Origin: Tubiluchus corallicola
Taxonomy: Eukaryota > Priapulida > Priapulimorpha > Priapulimorphida > Tubiluchidae
Assembly: GCA_030141605.1 (NCBI GenBank)
Contig: JAQGDQ010000374.1
Coordinates: forward strand, 159,830 to 223,829
Reading direction: 5' to 3'
DNA: 64,000 nucleotides
In this document: positions 1 through 11,896 of the stretch, one piece after another
Position numbering within the stretch: the stretch's first letter is position 1
How the letters are laid out: each line of letters opens with the position of its first letter
The notes under the pieces: model-generated
What the model was told of the DNA's origin: nothing
The model's input: the letters and a program-made list of their open reading frames with translations, nothing else
The model's database searches: none
Translations under genes and position numbers: made by a program

Positions 1-368
1 TTACCTGTGCCATTTTTACCTACTTTCCATTTATGCGATTTTACCTGTGTCATTTTGACCTACTTTCCATTTATGCCATTTTTCCTGTGCCATTTTGACC
101 TACCTTCCATTTATGCGATTTGACCTGTGCCATTTTTAGCTACTTTCCATTTGCGCCATTTTTACCTGTGCCATTTTGACCTACCTTCCATTTATGCGAT
201 TTTACCTGTGTCATTTTGACCTACTTTCCATTTATGCGATTTTACCTGTGCCATTTTTACCTACTTTCCATTTATGCGATTTTACCTGTGCCATTTTGAC
301 CTACCTTCCATTTATGCGATTTTACCTGTGTCATTTTTAGCTACTTTCCATTTATGCCATTTTTCCTG
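1..368. repeat. 40-bp minisatellite, cut by window start
   Basis: About nine tandem copies of a 40-base unit built on TTACCTGTGCCATTTT and CTACTTTCCATTTATG. Copies differ at a few positions (GCGATT/GCCATT, TTTTACC/TTTGACC). The array is already running at base 1, so its true length is unknown. No coding potential. Confidence 0.93.
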
Positions 369-1965
369 CCTCAATTTTTCCGCGCACCAGATTATAGATA
401 GAAAGACATAGAATGTCACTCTATGATTATAGTGATTAAATGTCTATTTTTATTGACCGTAATGTAGCTAGTCTTTAGCGATATGTCTCCTGACAGTTGG
501 CTGGCAACACTGCTTTGACGTAAAATTCACTAAATGTCCACGGCTCCTAAGTAACGTAGATTTCATATGTGTAATTATAAGTGAATAGATTTTCTCTTAA
601 TGCACTGGTTAGGGCAAAAAAGCAGCTTTAGAAAAGCGTCTTCTGTACTAAACGAATTTGCAGGTTCTTAGTAGGCTTCTATCGTACATCATCTGTCATC
701 TATAAGCAAATTTGGGAAATGGGACACGTATATAGGAGACCTCGAAGCAGTGATATTTTTCCATTAAAGGAAGACCGAATAATTGTTTAGACTCATCTCA
801 TTTTAGTTTACTGTCCCAGGTTTTGAGATATTACGTCTGAAATGTTTAACATCATTATATATTTAAGCGCTGACGATTATTAATCCTGTATATTATAAGC
901 ATTGCAAGTTCGACTATCATACATCTAGGCTGTATCTCTGGCCTTCATTGCATTTCTGCAGAATTATTCTCAATCTGCGCATGCGTTGTAGCCTTCATTG
1001 CCTACCATGATTTGGTTTATTGAATAAACTATAGAAACCGTGATGATTTCAGCATCGTCCGACACAATTGTACGTATAAATCTTGCTAAAAGGAAATTAG
1101 GTTCTCCCCACGTGATGGTAACGCGCTTTCACTTTTGCAGCAATTTATTGCCACCGCGCATGTCACAAATTTGCACATTTGCGAGTAAGACGAGTGAATC
1201 TCATTTTCTCCGTACCCATAAACGTTTTACAGGGACTGTTAAACTGCAGTAAAACAGAAACTAGGATTACACTAGACTCTTGTGTATGCTATCATTCTTT
1301 GTGTCTTTTACACATTGATAAGAGTAATTTTAAATTAAATTTTTCGTGCTTGGTTTAATGGAATTATCTTCAAAAACTGAATGATACAGGGTGCTCGGAA
1401 AGTGCTGAGCACTTACATATTTATAACAGACATGTTTCAATATAGAATACAGGAGGTAAATATGAATTGCAATTATAAACAATGCTAAAAGTTGCCCCCC
1501 CCCCCGTTAGCAGGAGTTGATCTACATGTAAATAAAATTTGAATATATTCAGAAATATCACAGATATAAAGTTACATAAATGAAAGGTTGACCGATAATG
1601 TTACACAAACGCAGACAGCATTAATTTAAAATTAAACAAAGCTGACTAACACATAACACTAATATAGACTACACTGACAATCTTGATTATATACAGGCCT
1701 AATTTGTTTAACGGAAATTTTAAACACATCTACAGAATCACATGGAGATTACGTTGACAGATACCAAAACAGACATACGAGTCAGCTAATAATGTAAGTT
1801 GAACAAAGCTGGCTTACATACATAATTAGCAAAGGTCTTAATTTCAATTTCATTTGTGATTTAATCATGTTTAATTAGACAGACATTTCATTTCACAGAT
1901 ACTGAATTTCATGGAATAGAGATGACTCGTTGCAACAGAGGCAATGGCAGATAGATTTAAGCTTG
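369..1965. other. Non-coding stretch with a MITE scrap
   Basis: No gene is supported here. The only open frame (1040-1252, 70 codons) has no recognisable motif or splice context. At 763-815 there is a roughly 50-base end fragment of the TTAA-flanked MITE family described at 29701. A C10 run lies near 1495. A sequence near 1387 (CAGGGTGCTCGGAAAGTG) looks like a transposon end, but no partner end was found. Confidence 0.6.
763..815 (+). mobile_element. End fragment of the TTAAAGGAAGACCGG MITE
   Basis: The fragment begins TTAAAGGAAGACCGAATAAT and continues through the conserved TTTAGACTCA and TTTACTGTCC blocks of the family. It then stops, so only the first ~50 bases remain. Confidence 0.75.
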
Positions 1966-1967
1966 TA

Positions 1968-2471
1968 CAGTCATACCTTAATTCGTTCCTAAAAAGTGTT
2001 TGAAAACCGATTTGGTTGAAAACCGAATCATTTATTCCCATAAGAAATAATGTAAAAGCAAATAATTCGTTCTCAAGCACCAAATAAACTGTAAAGTATT
2101 ATTAAAACGAAATATAATAATGCAAAAATGTTTATTCAAGCAGTAGATATGATATTATTGATAAGAAAAACATAATAGAATTACTTTGAAAGAAAAAAAC
2201 ATAATTGTTCCTGCATGAAAAAAACGGGAAAAAATAAGCGTAGAAAGCACTTAGCGATGTTAGGCGATTCAAATGTTGTGCGTGACTACTCTCGGGCATG
2301 GTCGGTTACGCTCGGCTCTACTCCGCTCGACGCGCATGCGTTTATTACGTGTTTGGCGGTTGGTCGAGTACCGAAATTCTGGTCGAGAACGGAAACAATT
2401 TTAGCTCGAATTTTCTGGTCGAAAACCGATTTGTACGAGAACGGAGACGTTCGAAAACGGAGGTATGACTG
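1968..2471. mobile_element. Pogo/Tigger-like MITE with TA duplication
   Basis: The 504-bp element starts TA|CAGTCATACCTTAATTCG and ends with the inverted GGTATGACTG|TA. TIRs beginning CAGT, flanked by TA, are typical of the Tc1/mariner-pogo superfamily. The subterminal regions repeat GAAAACCGA motifs in both orientations. No transposase is present, so the element is non-autonomous. The open frames at 2215-2553 and 2286-2483 cross it and are not considered genes. Confidence 0.82.
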
Positions 2472-2556
2472 TATTTGTATCATAAAGACGACAGTAACGT
2501 ACAGCGATTGGCAAAGTCATTTCTTAATCTTTGATCAACAAACAATCAAATAGAAG

Positions 2557-3031
2557 ATGATGAACAGTTTGAACGTACGAACAAAACACGGTGTGAACAG
2601 TTTGAACGTACGAACAAAACACGATGTGAACAGTTTGAACGTACGAACAAAACACGATGTGAACAGTTTGAACGTACGAACAAAACACGGTGTGAACAGT
2701 TTGAACGTACGAACAAAACACGATGTGAACAGTTTGAACGTACGAACAAAACACGATGTGAACAGTTTGAACGTACGAACAAAACACGGTGTGAACAGTT
2801 TGAACGTACGAACAAAACACGATGTGAACAGTTTGAACGTACGAACAAAACACGATGTGAACAGTTTGAACGTACGAACAAAACACGATGTGAACAGTTT
2901 GAACGTACGAACAAAACACGGTGTGAACAATTTGAACGTACGAACAAAACACGATGTGAACAGTTTGAACGTACGAACAATACACGGTGTGAACAGTTTG
3001 AACGTACGAACAAAACACGGTGTGAACAGTT
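2557..3031. repeat. 33-bp minisatellite, 14 copies
   Basis: The unit is GTGAACAGTTTGAACGTACG followed by AACAAAACACGAT, repeated about 14 times. The main variant is ACACGG versus ACACGA. Because 33 is a multiple of three and no unit carries a stop in several frames, four overlapping frames (one plus, three minus) stay open for 164-182 codons. This is a repeat artefact. The array starts about 85 bases after the MITE at 1968-2471 and runs into a GC-rich palindromic segment at 3035-3115. Confidence 0.95.
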
Positions 3032-3115
3032 TAACCATTCCGTCCAAGACGTGTGCGAAAAACGCACAAATTACACGGCACGTACGTCTAGGACGTATCG
3101 TGTAAACAGGCCCTT
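3032..3115. mobile_element. Possible DNA-transposon end next to the array
   Basis: The segment ends ACGTCTAGGACGTATCGTGT followed by AAACAGGCCCTTA. Read on the minus strand it starts TAAGGGCCTGTTTACACG, which resembles a hAT-type terminus. The subterminal bases run straight into the 33-bp array, suggesting the array grew from inside this end. No matching second end was found, so the call is tentative. Confidence 0.35.
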
Positions 3116-5203
3116 ACATATAATTTCTCCCTGTTTCAATGATCCTACGTTCCACACAATCGAACTATTGAATGAAACATTTCACGATCGCGTTGTCTTT
3201 TTCTATTAATAGCAGTGCTCAGACAAATTCAGCTGATCCGCCCACGCAATCTGTATGTAATACAAAACCGAATCACAAATTAATGATTATAATCCACTTT
3301 CAGCTGTTCTACAATGCCATTACAAGGGCTACAAGGCAGCAATAGTAAAGAAATCATTTCATTCTCATTAGCAGGCGCTATTGAATCAGTCTTGTCTTAG
3401 ACGTCATAGTTGCTGGAGATTCTGAAATGTTCGTCATTGGTTGACTTGTGAGCTTTCATATAATCGACTCTGGTGATGTCACCGAATAAAGCCTTGCCAT
3501 GGCTCTGGGCTGTAATGAACATTCATGAACCTGACTATCTTATTTAGTTAATCAAGCGACCGTACTCGAAAACCTGATCATATTACTGATGCTGTACACG
3601 CATCTATTAATTTCCTGTAATGCTGATGAAGTCATTTTTAAGCTATTGAATCACTAACTGATTCAGTCGATCGTTTTGGTTAGAGTAGTTTCTCCAAAAT
3701 TTCAACAACATTCAGTTCCTAATTGAGTTTTTGGAGTTTGGATTAACATCTATATTGTGACGTCATCCATTGTACTCTGTCTATAACTTTAATTCAGCAA
3801 AAGCTGCTACAGGCTTTGCGTTAGGTAAGTAAACAAACAGTAAGCAGGATGTTACGGGTTTTGTATTATAAATGAGGACTAGGTAGAATGTTCGCGTATT
3901 ATTGATTATACGTGGATTTATACGCAAAATTTTTTGCGGGGCCTTTGCTAGTATATATATTATTTTTAAACAGTAAAAAGTTTTTTTGAATTCAAGGTGT
4001 ATATTTTTCAATTGAAGTAACAAATTTCGTTTGTTAAAAGCAGGTTGCGTTCTTTCATTACACATATAATTTTTTTTCTAACATATTACAAATGTTACTG
4101 CAGCTGTTATTGATTTTCGTCACAATATCATTTCTGCTATTTTAATGCATCATTATTATTAGTATTATTATTATTATTTGTTTTGTCATTTCAATGCACT
4201 GTTCTCCTCAAATTAAACTAGTACGACCTAATTACTTATATTTATTACATAAGTCTCGCGTTGGTGTCACATAATTAACCAAACTAATTAATGTTTGACC
4301 TTCCAAAATTATTCCTAGGTGCAAATTAATTATAATTATATTATAATTAAGTATAATTAAATGACGTTTTATTAATGTGTCACCAAATAGTTGAGTGGGA
4401 TATTTTAATGGCTTTTTACCTTTGAAGTAAAGACAGTGTTATTTAGCCATAATGGCACAGATGCACGCATGTCTACACTGAGAAATGTTGTGTTTTGTTT
4501 CTCTCGGAGGGCTCGTAGAGAAAACCAGAAAACACTTCGTCAAATTAAACTAGTTTATTAAGCGAGAATTCTACAACACAAAAGTTGAAGGAACGCGAAA
4601 TGATTACAATAAACGTGAAAATCTAGAAAACGATTAAGTGTATCTGAAAATACAAGTTAAGAAGAGAATGTGTAAGTGGCGTCCGTGTGAATCAGCGTGT
4701 GTCCCCTCTCAGCGGCCTGCTTCGCCTTATGGTGCCAGGGAACCTTCTAGACGTTAGCTTCTAGAACATTCTACAAGGTAAGACGATTATTCTAACGGAA
4801 CATTCTACAATGTTCTATTTAATTCTAATAGATGCCAGCGATCTGCACAACAAGGGGAACTTCACTACAACTGTTTTACTGGTGTTTTTGGACGAATTGC
4901 ATTGGACTTCTCTTGTCAACAGCATGTCTATGCTTCAGTATAAGGTTTCAGTTTTCGTTTTCTAATTTTTAGATTTTCGAATATTTTCTTTGTTATGATA
5001 GGGAAAATTGGGATTCTTTTTGCACGATTGTTTCTGGATGAATCCCGGGCTTTACCTCCTCTCCTGACTCTTCTAAGGCTGTTTCTTAAATTTATTCGCT
5101 GAGGTATTTAGACCGATACATGTTCTACTCATCAAATTAGGTCAATCCGTAGCCTTTGTTTACTCTTTCGCGTACTGCTGTTACTATTCATTGAAGCCGC
5201 TTA
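3116..5203. other. Non-coding, with a heat-shock-element-like cluster
   Basis: No gene is recognised. The frame at 3781-4065 (minus, 94 codons) shows no family motif. AT-rich palindromic sequence lies at 4325-4362. Bases 4490-4830 are more GC-rich than their surroundings and contain the HSE-like cluster listed separately. Confidence 0.55.
4758..4816. promoter_or_regulatory. Heat-shock-element-like cluster
   Basis: Bases 4758-4772 read cTTCtaGAAcaTTCt, a perfect three-pentamer HSE (alternating nTTCn/nGAAn). A second pair, gGAAcaTTCt, lies at 4797-4806. Another gTTCt follows at 4812-4816 in the same 5-base register. An imperfect site (cTTCtaGA) precedes at 4744. No downstream gene was recognised, so a regulatory role is unproven and the cluster may belong to an old element. 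Confidence 0.4.
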
Positions 5204-5615
5204 TTAAAGGAAAAGTCAAACCTTCTAGGAGATTAGGCTCATTCCAATGTTCGCGAAAAATTATAGGATTTTGTAGTAAAATTGCAATAAGCGCCTCGTG
5301 TAACTAGTAAAATGATTTTAAAATCGCGATAACTTCCTGCTTGGGCGATCCCATTTTCAATGCGCATTCTTCCACCTATGACGTCATTCGTCTTGAAGAA
5401 AAGTAGCCCACTGTCAATCTTCATCAAAATATAAGTTCTTACCAAAAAAATAAATAGCTATTTTTGTAATATTTTTGCGTGAACATTAGGTAAGTATCTT
5501 TTAAGTTTATGCTTTATAGGCAGTTCTTTGCAAATTTATTTGTTAAATTTTTCTAAGTTTAAGTGACAACAGTAAAATGAACCCAACATACTGAGTGCCC
5601 TGTTCTCTCCTTTAA
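5204..5615. mobile_element. Candidate TTAA-flanked MITE
   Basis: The segment opens TTAAAGGAAAAGTC and closes with the inverted CTCTCCTTTAA. It thus has a short TIR (TTAAAGGA) inside TTAA. The interior has a CRE-like TGACGTCA near 5378. The TIR match is only about 8 bases, so the boundaries are provisional. Confidence 0.4.
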
Positions 5616-6865
5616 CACGGAGTTAGCATTGCATGATGCTACAGACATTTTTCAAATATAAACCAGCACGTAAGCATGAAAGACTAGCCCTCCTCATGCG
5701 CAGAAAACGTGCGCAATTTACCTTGCCTACATAATTGGAAGTTCTTACCTGCTTACCTTTTTAATTGACAAGTTTGACTGCCGGTGTAAATAGCGAAAAT
5801 TATATTAATAAAGATAACGGACGTAGAATGTACCTTTAACCGTCTCAATCTCTCCCATCTCCCAGTTCATTTAGAAAAGTTCTTTGTGTCAATTTGCAAC
5901 AATGAACTGTCTACAGTCCTGCGTTCACATCCGGCCCTCCTGTCCGTGACATCTTTTGTCATAAATGAGCGTAACCTTTTATCTTGAATGACCATTGGTC
6001 TTTTTGGTCCTGTATAAAAAATACGCAGACAAACAAAGATAAGATCTTGAATCATGTATAGCAGCGTCTTTTCCATCCGTATGTCTCTGGTTGAATTCAT
6101 GAATGGGATTTACGTTGCTAAACAAATGGAAAAGCAGCAAATGTGTGATAAATGAACGAACAAACTAAAGAATGAAGAAACAAGCAAACATACAAACAAA
6201 CAAACTAACTAATAAATAAATAAACAAGAAGAATAAAATATCTGAAGTGATACCTGCACAGTCTCATTGTCCTAAAGTGTAATTGTTGAACAAGTTTTGA
6301 TCCCAGCTGAGACCTCCGGTATCTCACCGAAGACACGAGTGAGCAGAAGTCCTCGAAATCTCCAATGTCGATGACAAAGCGCTAATAGCGGGGGTTAACA
6401 ACTATGCAGTAAAAACTAATCACGTTTAGCCACGGACGTGTACGTGTTTTAACAAGCGTAGATTTGTAATTACGTGATCTGCAGTTCACCTGAAGAAGCC
6501 AAGTATAGAGTTTACCTGAAGAAGCCGAGTATAGACGAAAACGTTTGCAATCGTCTGCATCGTTTACCCTAGCTATAGTTTATTGCACTCAGATCCAGGG
6601 TTCAGTGATAGTTGTGAAGAACGCAATCTTTAGGGTGGCAAGTCAGCATCTTGGAAGACAATTAATCCTCCTGAAAGATTAAACGTGAATAGCATCAGAT
6701 TTGAATTATTAATATTCTCGCGAAGGAATTTGTTAATAGCAAGAAAATGGGGTCAGTTCAGTTTCGTGCGATTTCCAGTAGTTCCTAATACATGTCTGTC
6801 ACTGTTCCATTCACACATATTGTTTACTAGAAGCTAATACGCTTGGTTGCTTACGAGAAGTTATG
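5616..6865. other. Non-coding stretch
   Basis: No gene is supported. The 77-codon minus frame at 5867-6100 has no motif. An A-rich simple stretch of AAAC/AAAT tetramers lies at about 6145-6240. A short imperfect duplication (CCTGAAGAAGCC..GTATAGA) lies near 6490-6535. Confidence 0.6.
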
Positions 6866-7056
6866 GGAAGACCGGACGATTGTTTAGACTCAATCTCATT
6901 TTAATTTACTGTCCAAAATATACATTTTCTTGACTATAAAAGTTGGCAATTGTTCCTTATATTTGAATAATTAGCTTAGAAAGTTAATTCACGGCAACCG
7001 AACACAGCTATTGCTTACGTCAGAAACTAACCACAGAAACTAACCACAACTAACCT
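6866..7056 (+). mobile_element. 5' fragment of the TTAA MITE family
   Basis: The first ~190 bases of the family are recognisable, from GGGAAGACCGGACGATTG to CAGAAACTAACCACA. The last block is duplicated (AGAAACTAACCACAG twice). The 3' half is missing. Confidence 0.8.
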
Positions 7057-7067
7057 TTAGTGTTAAT

Positions 7068-7304
7068 TTAGCGGAATCTACGACCAGAGGGGAGTATTTC
7101 AAAATATTTACTACCTGGATGAAAATCATCTTTCATGATAACTTGCACTCTCTTTGCAACCCTAGTTTCATACAAATGTGCCATAGATTGGTGTTGAATT
7201 CCTACAGTTTTTGAGACGGATTTAACAATTTGATCAAGAGCATGGCGATATACGAGCACTGCGCATAGTAATATTATAAATACATTCTGTAGCAACAGAT
7301 TCAA
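7068..7304 (-). pseudogene. LINE ORF2 C-terminal fragment (decayed)
   Basis: A 78-codon minus-strand frame contains RVAKRVQVIMKDDFHPGSKY and ends FEILPSGRRFR. A block of the form 'R-x-HPL/HPG..LPSGRR' is characteristic of the region downstream of the reverse transcriptase domain in several non-LTR retrotransposon ORF2 proteins. No upstream RT motifs are present, so this is a 5'-truncated relic. Family placement is by pattern only; the clade is not determined. Confidence 0.5.
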
Positions 7305-7571
7305 GTTTTCCTGAGATACACATTGTCAGCAAAAATGTCACTCATCAATAACAGGATGTGTGAATTATTGACTGAGTTGGTATCCTATAGTGTTGGCTAG
7401 TCAATTTCTTTCTTTCTTCGAACAATGCTGCGTAGCGCGGGGAGAAGTCAATATAATTACTGGTCTACTAGAAGTCCAAAGCAAGTCGAACAGCTGCAAT
7501 AAAACGATTTTGCAAATTAGTGTGTGTGCCGTCTGAGCTTGTAAGTGCAGGTACATCACCAACATCCATAC
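7305..7571. other. Non-coding
   Basis: No gene or repeat is recognised between the LINE relic and the solo LTR. The last five bases (CATAC, 7567-7571) are the left copy of the LTR target duplication. Confidence 0.55.
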
Positions 7572-7917
7572 TGTGAAAGTTGTGACTGTATATTTTAGGT
7601 GCTGCCATCTATTGATTAGTCACTTTAACATTTTACTAGTTAAACTCACCCCTAGTACAATTGCTCGGTCCAGTGAATATGCAAACTCACTGGATCTCCC
7701 CTATTTTTACTGTAATGGGATATGTGAAGCCAAGTTTTTGCATAGTTCTCTACCTATATAAACTGGCTGGATTTCACTTCTAGCCACTGTCTCTCTGTCA
7801 CGCTCTCAGTGACGTGCAGTCGATCTACTTATGTGACTCTCTGTCACGTGTGCAGATATGTAATATAGCGTTCATTCGTTTTCTACAAAGTGTTCAACCT
7901 CATACATGACTTTCACA
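7572..7917 (+). mobile_element. Solo LTR, 5-bp target duplication CATAC
   Basis: The 346-bp element begins TGTGAAAGTTGTGACTG and ends GACTTTCACA (TG..CA with short inverted ends). It is flanked on both sides by CATAC (7567-7571 and 7918-7922), the 5-bp duplication expected of LTR-retrotransposon integrase. A TATA-box-like CTATATAAACTGG lies near 7755. A relative in the opposite orientation lies at 53772-54179. No internal gag/pol sequence adjoins it, so it is a recombined solo LTR. Confidence 0.85.
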
Positions 7918-7922
7918 CATAC

Positions 7923-9180
7923 TGTTCTAGGCTTGTTTTACTGAGAATATTACGTTGTTCTGAAATAAAAATGCACTAAATGCTACTCGCACACTGTAAC
8001 AACGTCTCTCTGCAACAAAACTGTTTGAGGCAAATTGTCGTAAACAGTTGTAAGCAAAACTTTTCCCGTTCACTATAAGTTTTCTATGAAACAAACTGTG
8101 TCGTGGGTAACCATAGTAAACAATTATTAGATGACACGTGACAAAATCATTGGTTTTTGGCCTTATCTGTTTTGCCGGACGCAAATTGTTACATTGGGCC
8201 CGTATACGAGCAGGACGATCGGAGGCAGAAATTTAACTATGCTTAGAAAGTCTGTATCCGACAATTGCGTCAGAGTTTGCATAATGGCGCCCTGTAAAAG
8301 ATGCGATGATTTATGGTGTCAACTTGGATCTGCCATTATGCGACAACTCCGCCTCTGCAGCTTATGTATAAATTGTGTGTGAATTCATAACAGATACTTT
8401 AAATATGTATGATAATAATGTCTGAGTCCTCCTATTATAATTGGTAAAGCTGTGATGATTTATAAAACTGAACGTAACATCCAATTGTCACGGTATGTAA
8501 GTGAAATTTTTTTTTTGTAGTTCGAATGTTCTTTTTTTATGGACTGATTCTGCTGTGACCGCCTCCTTGATTGTATGTTTAATTCAGTCAACAAATTTGT
8601 CTGTCTGTCTGTCTGCGCGTGCGCGTGTGAGTAATGAAGCAATCATGAAAGACACAAAACTTGTTCCAATTTCAATTTATTCAGTTGGTGTTTCTGTTTC
8701 AATAATAAAGTTATTTTGACAAGATTTGTCCTTTGTTGGATAAATTTTAAAACCAATTTGTTAGGTAACTACTTGTGTACTTCTTTAGGATACTTCTTAC
8801 ATTACATGTTATAATTATCTGAAGAGGAGAACAAACGTGTTCTCCAAACATCATTAATTATAAATAATATAATAGCGGGATTCTTCATAAAAACTGATTG
8901 ATTCTCGGCATAACTTTGGCCAGTGATGTTACTGGAGACACAGCTGCTGATGAAACAATTATTACTTCATCTGTGCAATGCGTGCACGTTTATAACGCCC
9001 ATAATACCCACGTGCTTTTATGTTTAATTGATCTGAGACCGGGATGTCGAATTATCTTTGCTAGACTTAGTAGACTACAAGGTTTTTCTCTCAGATTACC
9101 TACACGTACATGTATTACATACACAAGTTCAAGTTCATGGATAAGATGTATCAGCCTCAGATGTATGCTACATATTACAT
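7923..9180. other. Non-coding stretch
   Basis: No gene is supported. Frames at 7927-8184, 8131-8382, 8501-8719 and 8898-9221 are overlapping, antiparallel and motif-free. A short TCTG microsatellite followed by CGCGTGCGCGTG lies near 8600-8628. Confidence 0.6.
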
Positions 9181-10000
9181 TTAGACGTATTAACTTTGTC
9201 CCGACCCAGCAAATATCATGAGATGCTGTTTCTTCTTCACACTGAAAATGTTCATTGAGACGTTTTGTTGTTACTAATCAAAAAATTATCATTTAAACGT
9301 ATTACCTTTGTCCCGACCCAGCAAATATCATGAGATGCTATTTCTTCTTCACACTGAAAATGTTCATTGAGACGTTTTGTTACTAATCTAAAAATTATCA
9401 TTTAAACGTATTAACTTTGTCCCGACCCAGCAAATATCATGAGATGCTGTTTCTTCTTCACACTGAAAATGTTCATTGAGACGTTTTGTTGTTACTAATC
9501 TAAATTTTATCATTTAAACGTATTAACTGTGTCCCGACCCAGCAAATATCATGAGATGCTATTTCTTCTTCACACTGAAAATGTTCATTGAGACGTTTTG
9601 TTACTAATCTAAAAATTATCATTTAAACGTATTAACTTTGTCCCGACCCAGCAAATATCATGAGATGCTGTTTCTTCTTCACACTGAAAATGTTCATTGA
9701 GACGTTTTGTTGTTACTAATCTAAAAAATTATCATTTAAACGTATTAACTTTGTCCCGACCCAGCAAATATCATGAGATGCTATTTCTTCTTCACACTGA
9801 AAATGTTCATTGAGACGTTTTGTTGTTACTAATCTAAAAATTATCATTTAAACGTATTAACTTTGTCCCGACCCAGCAAATATCATGAGATGCTATTTCT
9901 TCTTCACACTGAAAATGTTCATTGAGACGTTTTGTTGTTACTAATCTAAAAATTATCATTTAAACGTATTAACTTTGTCCGTTTTGTTGTTACTAACCTA
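9181..10000. repeat. ~112-bp tandem array, 7 copies
   Basis: The unit contains GTCCCGACCCAGCAAATATC, GATGCT(G/A)TTTCTTCTTCACA and TTCATTGAGACGTTTTGTTG. Starts of the GTCCCG block are at 9199, 9310, 9419, 9531, 9640, 9753 and 9865, giving spacings of 109-113. The length difference comes mostly from a GTT indel in TTTTGTTGTTACTAATC. The eighth copy is broken at 9979. Confidence 0.95.
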
Positions 10001-11818
10001 AAAGGTCTAAGCTGTTAGTAGTCTACTGCTGGTTGTTTATGCTGGATTACTGGCGGAATAATGCATCCTTCTTAGAAATCTCATGTTGAAGTAATTTAGG
10101 CCTAATTGGTGGCTTCTATATGCCAACCTTTTTATAGCTATATAGGGCTACCTAAGGCTAGCTTAATACTCCGTATATAGCTTGTACTGATTCTAGTTAC
10201 TAACGTAATACATATTAATCGCCGTTTCTTATTCTGTCTCTTACTTGTTTTACGTGTTTCCTAAAAAGTGTTTTAATCATTGTTCGTTATTGTATGCTTA
10301 GCATAGGCCTAAATGCCTATATCGTAGGCCAAATGGATCTATTGGCCAAATTAAGCTATTTTAACTTCTGCCTTGTTTGTTCAGTCTGTCAATTCAATCA
10401 AGTCCAGAATTTCTAAACGTAATTTTAGTGCACATTCTGGACTCGTTTGTAACGGGTTCAAGACTGTCATAAAACAGCACCGTTGTTTTCAATACGGGTA
10501 ACGTATATATGCAAAATAAATTCGTTGATATTACAAATAAACGATGGGTGGTATTCAAATAGGTCGACGAACCTCTCCTACCCCAAACTTTTGCGAGTGA
10601 AAAAATGCGAAGTGCGTGATTAAATTTTAGGGCATCCCGTGTTTATAATACTTCACGAAGAGCAAACAACATTAGACACGTTGCGGCGTGGGTGCAATTT
10701 ATTACTGTGCTGAACGAAGCCAAAGAATATTGAAGCCATACACTGATCATCCGCGGCAACTCGAAAATAGACAAAAAGTTAAAAATGTTACTGTTGTTTT
10801 GCAGTTTTAAAAGTAACAATGCAGTAATTATCTTGAGAACAAATACCATACGTAAAATTAAGTGCCAAAAATATTGTTAGGAAGGCAGATTTTGACCAAC
10901 CCCCATTAGTAATGGGTATGGTCGAGAAGCCCCGTAATGCAAATGTATCTGTATAAAGCAAAATGCACGCCGTAATTTGACGATTCCAACCTGGTCTTTA
11001 TGTCTGTGAAGGTAAATGCTGTAGGTTTGCTAATTTTTGTACTAAAGTTTGTTCACATGTTATGGGGCTACTGGTTGTGCATTAAAGTTTATTTTACATT
11101 CGTATTCTGTTTACTTTTCTCGTCTGCTGTAGACTATTTCATAACTTGTATGCCGCTCTATACATCCTGAGACGGATTCGCGCAGTGGACCCCGGATCCG
11201 TTACAATACATTATTAGGATTTACGTTGTCAAAGGTCTATATAAATATATTGGCTAAATTTCACGTACTTGTGTCTCGTCCTCTTTATTTTTCCTTTTCT
11301 CTTTAATTAAGCTTGTATTAAAGCTGTTAAACCATAAATCAGACTTACATATATAATGAGGATTACGCAAAAAATAATAATTACGCGTTATAACATATGC
11401 AAAAACTGTAAAACATTAAGATCGGAATAGCTTAAACAGTTTTTACGTAAAACCTATTTATATAAAGCTATATACATGTAAAAATACATGAAAATTCCAT
11501 TACAATGGGCAAACATACTTGAGCGTAACTTGAGGCAAACGTCCAACTAATTTTCACTTAAATTTCAAATGATTAACATCAATCTCAGCCCAAATTTTCG
11601 TAGAACTAATTAGAAATCTATATTTCGAAGACTATAGATTATATTTGAGGACTATTATGTTGTATGTTTGGTTAGGCCTTAAAAAGGTACATTTTTCTGT
11701 TCTAGCCTATAAAAATTTGTAAACGTACTATACGAATATAATTTATAAGTACACATTCGTTTCTATCTACAACACGTTTTTCACTAACTAATTACGTGAA
11801 ATTGACTTTAATTGGAAT
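10001..11818. other. Non-coding stretch
   Basis: No gene is supported; the frame at 10643-10849 has no motif. Bases 10090-10350 carry several TAGGCCTA-like palindromes. From 11340 to 11818 the sequence is very AT-rich and precedes the poly(A) end of the minus-strand secreted-protein gene. Confidence 0.6.
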
Positions 11819-11824
11819 TTTATT
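11819..11824 (-). terminator. Poly(A) signal of the secreted-protein gene
   Basis: TTTATT on the plus strand reads AATAAA on the minus strand, 73 bases beyond the stop codon at 11897. This is a normal distance for a short 3' UTR. Confidence 0.7.
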
Positions 11825-11896
11825 CAGAGAAAAGGCGCAATTCAAAGAATGACAGTTTATATTTTGATTATTGCGCATTTTGTGCTTTTGTTTAGA

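Noticed and set aside
1385-1500. Transposon terminus (CAGGGTGCTCGGAAAGTG)
   Set aside because: No inverted partner or target duplication was found nearby.
2524-3105. Four overlapping 164-182-codon frames with 11-residue repeats
   Set aside because: They come from a 33-bp tandem array open in several frames at once; there are no coding flanks or splice signals.
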